This document shows positions 60,815-64,000 of a stretch of DNA of 64,000 nucleotides, piece after piece (position 1 is the first letter of the stretch; each line of letters starts with the position of its first letter). The position numbers and the translations under genes were made by a program. The DNA is from JACVRW01 sp963746825 (GTDB lineage: Bacteria; Actinomycetota; Thermoleophilia; Solirubrobacterales; Thermoleophilaceae). Under the pieces are notes generated by a model. The model was not told where the DNA came from and did not search any database. It saw only the letters and a list, made by a program, of their open reading frames with translations. The stretch covers positions 310,001-374,000 of the forward strand of contig CAVVCU010000007.1 in the NCBI GenBank assembly GCA_963746825.1, written 5' to 3'.

Positions 60815-61870
60815 TCAACGGTAGTGCAGCAGGGTGCCCACTCCGCGCTCCACCGCTCGCTCGTAGAGCAGCTGCCCGACGGCCAGATCGGTCGTCGCCA
60901 GGCCGCGGTGCCAGAACAGGATGCGCTCGTCCTCGCGCTCGCGTCCACTCCTTGCTCCGGCGACGATCTGCCCGAGCTCGGCGTGCAGGTTGTCCTCGCT
61001 GAGCAGCCCGCGCTCCACGTGCGCGCGCAGGGAGCCGAAGCGGCCCTGGCGGCACTGCTCCCAGTCGTCGACCACGATCTTGTCCATCACCGAGGTGAGC
61101 GACAGCTCGACCGCGCTCATCGTGCCGTAGGGAACGGTGAGGGTGCCGGGCTCGATCCACTCCGTCCGCACCAGGGGCTCGGGCTCGACGAGGCGCGTGG
61201 CCTCCACCACGATGTCCGCGCCGGCAACGGCCTCCTCGGCCGACGCCACCACGCGCACCGGCTTGCCGAGCGCCTGCTCGAGCTCGGCACCGAACGCCTC
61301 GCGCGACTCGGGGCGGCGGCTGGTCACACGGATCTCGTCGAAGTCGAACTCGCTGTCCAGCATGGTCACGTTCGAGAAGGCGGTTCCGCGGGCGCCGAGG
61401 TGCCCGAGCACCTTGGCGTCCCGCCGCGCCAGATAGCGCGCCCCGATCGCGGTGACCGCCCCGGTGCGCCACTCGGTGATCTCGGTGGCGTCGACGATGG
61501 CCAGCGGCACCCCCGTGCGCGGGTCGTAGAGGGTGAGCAGCGCCAGCTCCGAGGGCAGGCCGAGCTTGTAGTTGTCGACGTAGTCGCCCACGACCTTCAC
61601 GCCCGCCACCCCGAGGGGCTTCACGTAGGCGCGCAGCAAGTTGAAATGGCCATTGAACGCCGGGTCGGGCACGAGGTGCTCGCGCGGCTCGAGCACCACC
61701 TCGCCCTCTCCCTGGGCGCGCAGGGAGGCCTCGACGGCGTCGAGGACGTCGGCCGGCGTGAGGGCCAGCTCGTCGACGTCACGCGCCGAGAGAAAACGGA
61801 TGTCGATGCGCTCGGCGACGCCGGTGAGCCTAACGGCGGCCCCTGGGACAATGGTGCGCGTGGACCGCAC
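60815..61870 (-). CDS. Ornithine cyclodeaminase/mu-crystallin family protein
   Basis: About 340-351 residues. Conserved elements are IDIRFLSARDVDEL, VKVVGDYVDNYKLGLPSELA, TEWRTGAVTAIGARYLARRD and VLGHLGARGTAFSNV (NAD-binding loop), with VVEATRLVEPEPLV later. Family members act as cyclodeaminases, alanine dehydrogenases or imine reductases. The start is unclear: no ATG/GTG/TTG lies at the expected position, and the GTG at 61870 overlaps the divergent GNAT gene; ATT at about 61854 is an alternative. Upstream of HAL-family II by 4 nt, it may process the imine or amino product of that pathway. Confidence 0.75.
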   Translation of the reverse strand: MRSTRTIVPGAAVRLTGVAERIDIRFLSARDVDELALTPADVLDAVEASLRAQGEGEVVLEPREHLVPDPAFNGHFNLLRAYVKPLGVAGVKVVGDYVDNYKLGLPSELALLTLYDPRTGVPLAIVDATEITEWRTGAVTAIGARYLARRDAKVLGHLGARGTAFSNVTMLDSEFDFDEIRVTSRRPESREAFGAELEQALGKPVRVVASAEEAVAGADIVVEATRLVEPEPLVRTEWIEPGTLTVPYGTMSAVELSLTSVMDKIVVDDWEQCRQGRFGSLRAHVERGLLSEDNLHAELGQIVAGARSGREREDERILFWHRGLATTDLAVGQLLYERAVERGVGTLLHYR

Positions 61871-62321
61871 GGTGCGCCGAGGTGAGGTCGCCGACGCCGA
61901 GGCCATCGGCCGGCTGCTGCACGAGTTCAACAGCGAGTTCGACGAGCCCACCCCCGGACCGGGGCCGCTGGCCTCGCGCGTGCGGGAGCTGCTGCCCGCG
62001 GGCGAGATCACGGTGCTCCTCGGAGGCACCGGGCCGGACGGGATCGCCGTGCTGCGCTTCCGGGCGGACATCTGGACGCAGGGCCTCGAGTGCTACCTGG
62101 CCGAGCTCTACGTGGTCCCGGACCGTCGCGGTCAGGGTCTCGGCCGCGCGCTGATGGAGGCGGCGCTCGAGCTGGCCCGCGCGCAGGGAGCGGTCTACAT
62201 GGATCTCGGCACCTCCGAGGACGACCGGGCGGCTCGCGGGCTGTACGAGAGCCTCGGGTTCAGCAACCGTGGAGGCAAGCCGGACGGGCCGGTGAGCTAC
62301 TTCTACGAGCGCGAGCTCTGA
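61851..62321 (+). CDS. GNAT-family N-acetyltransferase
   Basis: A 156-residue acetyltransferase. The acetyl-CoA-binding motif A is YVVPDRRGQGLGRALMEAAL, followed by YMDLGTSEDDRAARGLYESL and GFSNRGGKPDGPVSYFYERE, which matches the GNAT fold to the C-terminus. The substrate is unknown. The ATG at 61851 is 20 nt inside the opposite 5' end proposed for the OCD-like gene, so the divergent promoters must overlap the coding starts. Followed directly by the repeat element at 62333. Confidence 0.85.
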   Translation: MVRVDRTVRRGEVADAEAIGRLLHEFNSEFDEPTPGPGPLASRVRELLPAGEITVLLGGTGPDGIAVLRFRADIWTQGLECYLAELYVVPDRRGQGLGRALMEAALELARAQGAVYMDLGTSEDDRAARGLYESLGFSNRGGKPDGPVSYFYEREL

Positions 62322-62332
62322 GCTGATCGCTT

Positions 62333-62507
62333 ACGGAAGCAACCAAGGGTGGGTTCGGTTGGCGGGTGGATGTTCAAGTTGCCCCACGCGCCCGGTTTCC
62401 GGGCCTGGGGGATTTTGGTCACGGATAGATACCCCCTCCGTGACCCGCCCCCCTGATCGGCGGACGAGAGCTACGAAGTGCATCGATCCAGCCCTGGTTG
62501 CTGCCGT
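62333..62507 (+). repeat. Palindromic repeat element, copy B
   Basis: A 175-bp stretch with long imperfect terminal inverted repeats (ACGGAAGCAACCAAGGG at the left, CCCTGGTTGCTGCCGT at the right). TTA lies directly outside the left end and TTAG overlaps the right end. Internal parts: AGGGTGGGTTCGG (62346-62358), a GCCCGG-TTT-CCGGGC hairpin (62390-62404), and a 9-bp stem GGTCACGGA / TCCGTGACC (62417-62445) whose loop carries ACCCCCT. Starts 11 nt after the GNAT stop and ends 40 nt before the IclR stop on the other strand, so it lies between convergent genes like copy A. No coding capacity. Confidence 0.65.
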
Positions 62508-62547
62508 TAGAACGCCGGAGCGCGCGGCCTCGCACAGCGCAGCCGAA

Positions 62548-63288
62548 TCACCCGCCCGGCAGCGCCCGCTCGATCGCCCGCGCCGCCTCCCGGACGGCAT
62601 GGCTCAGCCGCTCGGTCTCGGGCCTCACCCGGTCGGTCGGCCCGGCCAGCGTCACCCCGGCCAGGGGCCGGCCGCCGGGGCCCAGCACAGGCGCGGCCAC
62701 GCCGCTCACGCCCGGATCCAGCTCGCCGTGTGTGACCGCCACCCCGTTCTCACGCACCGCCGCGAGCTCGCGGCGGACGCTGTCCGCGTCGCCGTCGAGG
62801 GAGGCCAGCACCCGCTCCACCGAGCGGTCCGGGAGAAAGGCCAGCAGCACCTTTCCCGACGCGCCCAGGTACATGGGGGCCACGCGCCAGCGCCCGAGCG
62901 ACAGCCGCACCGTGCGCGGCGGCTCCACGGAGTCGAGCCCGATGGCGAACGGCCCGGCCGGGGCCGTGAGCAGCACCGTCTCGTCGTGCTCGCGCGCGAG
63001 CACGCGCATGATCCCGCGCGCGGGCTCGAGGAGCGACGGGGCCAGGCGGTCCTCGATCCTTCGCGCCAGCTCCAGTATCCGCAGCCCGAGCCCCAGCCCT
63101 CCGTCGTCGCGCTCGATGAGCCCGTGGCCCTCGAGCTCGTCGACCAGGCGGTACGCGGTGCTGGACGGGAGATCGGCCCGCCGGGCAAGCTCGGGCATCG
63201 CGAGCGGCCCGTCCGCCTCCCCCAGCTCGAAGAGCATGGCGAGCGAGCGGTCGAGCACGCGCGTACCGCCCGCGGGCCGCGTGCTCAC
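62548..63288 (-). CDS. IclR-family transcriptional regulator
   Basis: A 246-residue regulator. The DNA-binding part reads RVLDRSLAMLFELGEADGPL, ELARRADLPSSTAYRLVDEL and GHGLIERDDGG. The effector domain includes VRLSLGRWRVAPMYLGASGK and GVSGVAAPVLGPGGRPLAGV, both typical. GTG start overlaps the stop of the HAL-family III gene (GTGA), so the two are co-transcribed. It may control that gene and, across the repeat element, the OCD-HAL-ABC operon; this is inference. Confidence 0.9.
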   Translation of the reverse strand: MSTRPAGGTRVLDRSLAMLFELGEADGPLAMPELARRADLPSSTAYRLVDELEGHGLIERDDGGLGLGLRILELARRIEDRLAPSLLEPARGIMRVLAREHDETVLLTAPAGPFAIGLDSVEPPRTVRLSLGRWRVAPMYLGASGKVLLAFLPDRSVERVLASLDGDADSVRRELAAVRENGVAVTHGELDPGVSGVAAPVLGPGGRPLAGVTLAGPTDRVRPETERLSHAVREAARAIERALPGG

Positions 63289-64000
63289 GGCGACTCGACG
63301 CCGCCGTCGTCCTCGGAGGCCGCGACGCCCGGTCCCTCGTGGGCCTCGAGCGGGTCGCGCTCGCCGGCGTCGGCCGCCACCCGCGCCGACAGCTCGCCGT
63401 TGGCCACCAGATCGACAAGCCGCGGGACGTCCGGCTCCCAGTCCGTCTCGTCGACCAGGCGGGGAACGCATTCGCGCACGCACTCATAGGCCACGCGCGT
63501 GCCCTGGCCCAGTGGCTTTCGGCCCCGCAGGTCGACCGCCTGGGCACCGCAGATCAGCTCGTGCGCGACCATCCGGTACCCGAGCGAAACCAGCTCCGAG
63601 GTCTTGCGCACCGACAGTGGCGCCATGCTCGCGTGGTCCTCGACGCCCTCGGCGAGCTGAGCCCCGTAGGCCAGCGAGACCGGGTTGGCCAGATGGCGAG
63701 CCTCGGCCCCGAGCGCGGCGCACCAGCGCCCCAGCGGGCGCAGGCCGCCGGTCGGGCCGTCCTGCGGAGCCAGCCCCGTGGGCAGTCCGCTGAACGCGTT
63801 CCAGAGCAGCTTCTGCACCCGCTCGTCGGCCACCTTGAGCGCGCTCGCGATACCGAGCCGCAGGAGGTCGAAGGCCATCGCCAGGGCGGACACGTCGAAG
63901 TTGCCCACCGAGATGATGGCCTCGTCCTCCACCACCACCAGCGGGTTGTCGCTGGCCGAGTTGAGCTCCACGTCCATCTCCCCGCGCGCGAAGAACAGGG
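63285..64000 (-). CDS. HAL/PAL-family protein III, partial (5' end outside window)
   Basis: The C-terminal 238 codons of a third HAL-superfamily protein; the start lies beyond the window edge. Visible motifs are NSASDNPLVVVEDEAIISVG, NFDVSALAMAFDLLRLGIAS, WNAFSGLPTGLA and EDHASMAPLSVRKTSELVSL. These follow HAL, including the conserved Asn-Ser-Ala-x-Asp-Asn-Pro-Leu and Gly-Asn-Phe, and are the most canonical of the three copies here, although His/Gly-Glu-Pro after NF is replaced by Asp-Val-Ser. The MIO-forming segment is not in the window. Its stop overlaps the IclR start. Confidence 0.8.
   Translation of the reverse strand, partial: LFFARGEMDVELNSASDNPLVVVEDEAIISVGNFDVSALAMAFDLLRLGIASALKVADERVQKLLWNAFSGLPTGLAPQDGPTGGLRPLGRWCAALGAEARHLANPVSLAYGAQLAEGVEDHASMAPLSVRKTSELVSLGYRMVAHELICGAQAVDLRGRKPLGQGTRVAYECVRECVPRLVDETDWEPDVPRLVDLVANGELSARVAADAGERDPLEAHEGPGVAASEDDGGVESP

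Noticed and set aside
62370..62430. Possible flagellar-type sigma promoter (TCAAGTT ... CGGATA)
   Set aside because: Spacing between the two words is far too long, no flagellar gene follows, and the segment is within the palindromic element.
1..64000. tRNA, rRNA, CRISPR array, riboswitch or prophage
   Set aside because: I found no cloverleaf with a T-loop, no repeat-spacer array, no recognised riboswitch core and no phage structural or integrase genes.

Overview
The window is a GC-rich actinobacterial chromosome segment, most likely from a member of the Thermoleophilia (Solirubrobacterales type). This is inferred from the base composition, many GTG/TTG starts and 4-nt GTGA/ATGA gene overlaps, from several small secreted proteins with short collagen-like Gly-X-Y tracts (including one with the stretch NGAVTSAKVKNRSL), from a short actinobacterial-type xylose isomerase, and from an EtfBA-EtfD electron route. 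I see no rRNA, tRNA, CRISPR, phage genes or intact insertion sequence.

Layout. 0-23 kb is a mixed region: a cupin; an operon for two collagen-like secreted proteins and an M23 peptidase with a PKD-like domain; a STAND-type ATPase regulator next to xylA/xylB; a YdeI-like protein; an MFS drug exporter; secreted peptidases (M11-like, YpfJ-like); a secreted GH1 glycosidase; a 22-codon membrane peptide; AraC and beta-propeller genes; AzlCD; and an amine oxidase.

23-47 kb is a coherent catabolic region that looks dedicated to choline/glycine betaine and other methylated amines. It holds a GMC (choline-dehydrogenase-like) oxidoreductase, a PhyH dioxygenase, a stand-alone GcvT-like methyltransferase, a dimethylglycine/sarcosine dehydrogenase-GcvT fusion, EtfB-EtfA-EtfD, an acyl-CoA dehydrogenase, MTHFR, a GntR/FCD regulator, an APC permease, an aldehyde dehydrogenase, a P450, a HAL-family lyase, an IclR regulator, a betaine-homocysteine methyltransferase-like protein and a nitrilase. 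Four copies of the palindrome TGATATATCA (one with a single mismatch) lie at the promoters of this region and at the start of the GntR gene. They define a likely regulon.

47-64 kb is a long minus-strand operon converging on it: OCD-like protein, HAL-family protein, a complete Dpp/Opp-like importer with a fused double ATPase, two zinc alcohol dehydrogenases, a formaldehyde-activating enzyme (Fae) homologue, an enolase-superfamily enzyme, an amidohydrolase and an M20 peptidase. A second IclR regulator and a third, truncated HAL-family gene lie upstream. My inference is uptake and deamination/demethylation of methylated amino-acid-like compounds, with formaldehyde and folate-bound C1 units handled by Fae, the alcohol dehydrogenases, GcvT and MTHFR. 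The actual substrate cannot be read from sequence.

Two further points. First, eight otherwise conserved genes carry ten frame breaks of one or two bases, mostly in short G/C runs; they look like assembly or sequencing indels rather than real pseudogenes. Second, a related imperfect palindromic element of about 175-222 bp occurs twice, each time directly behind a stop codon between convergent genes.
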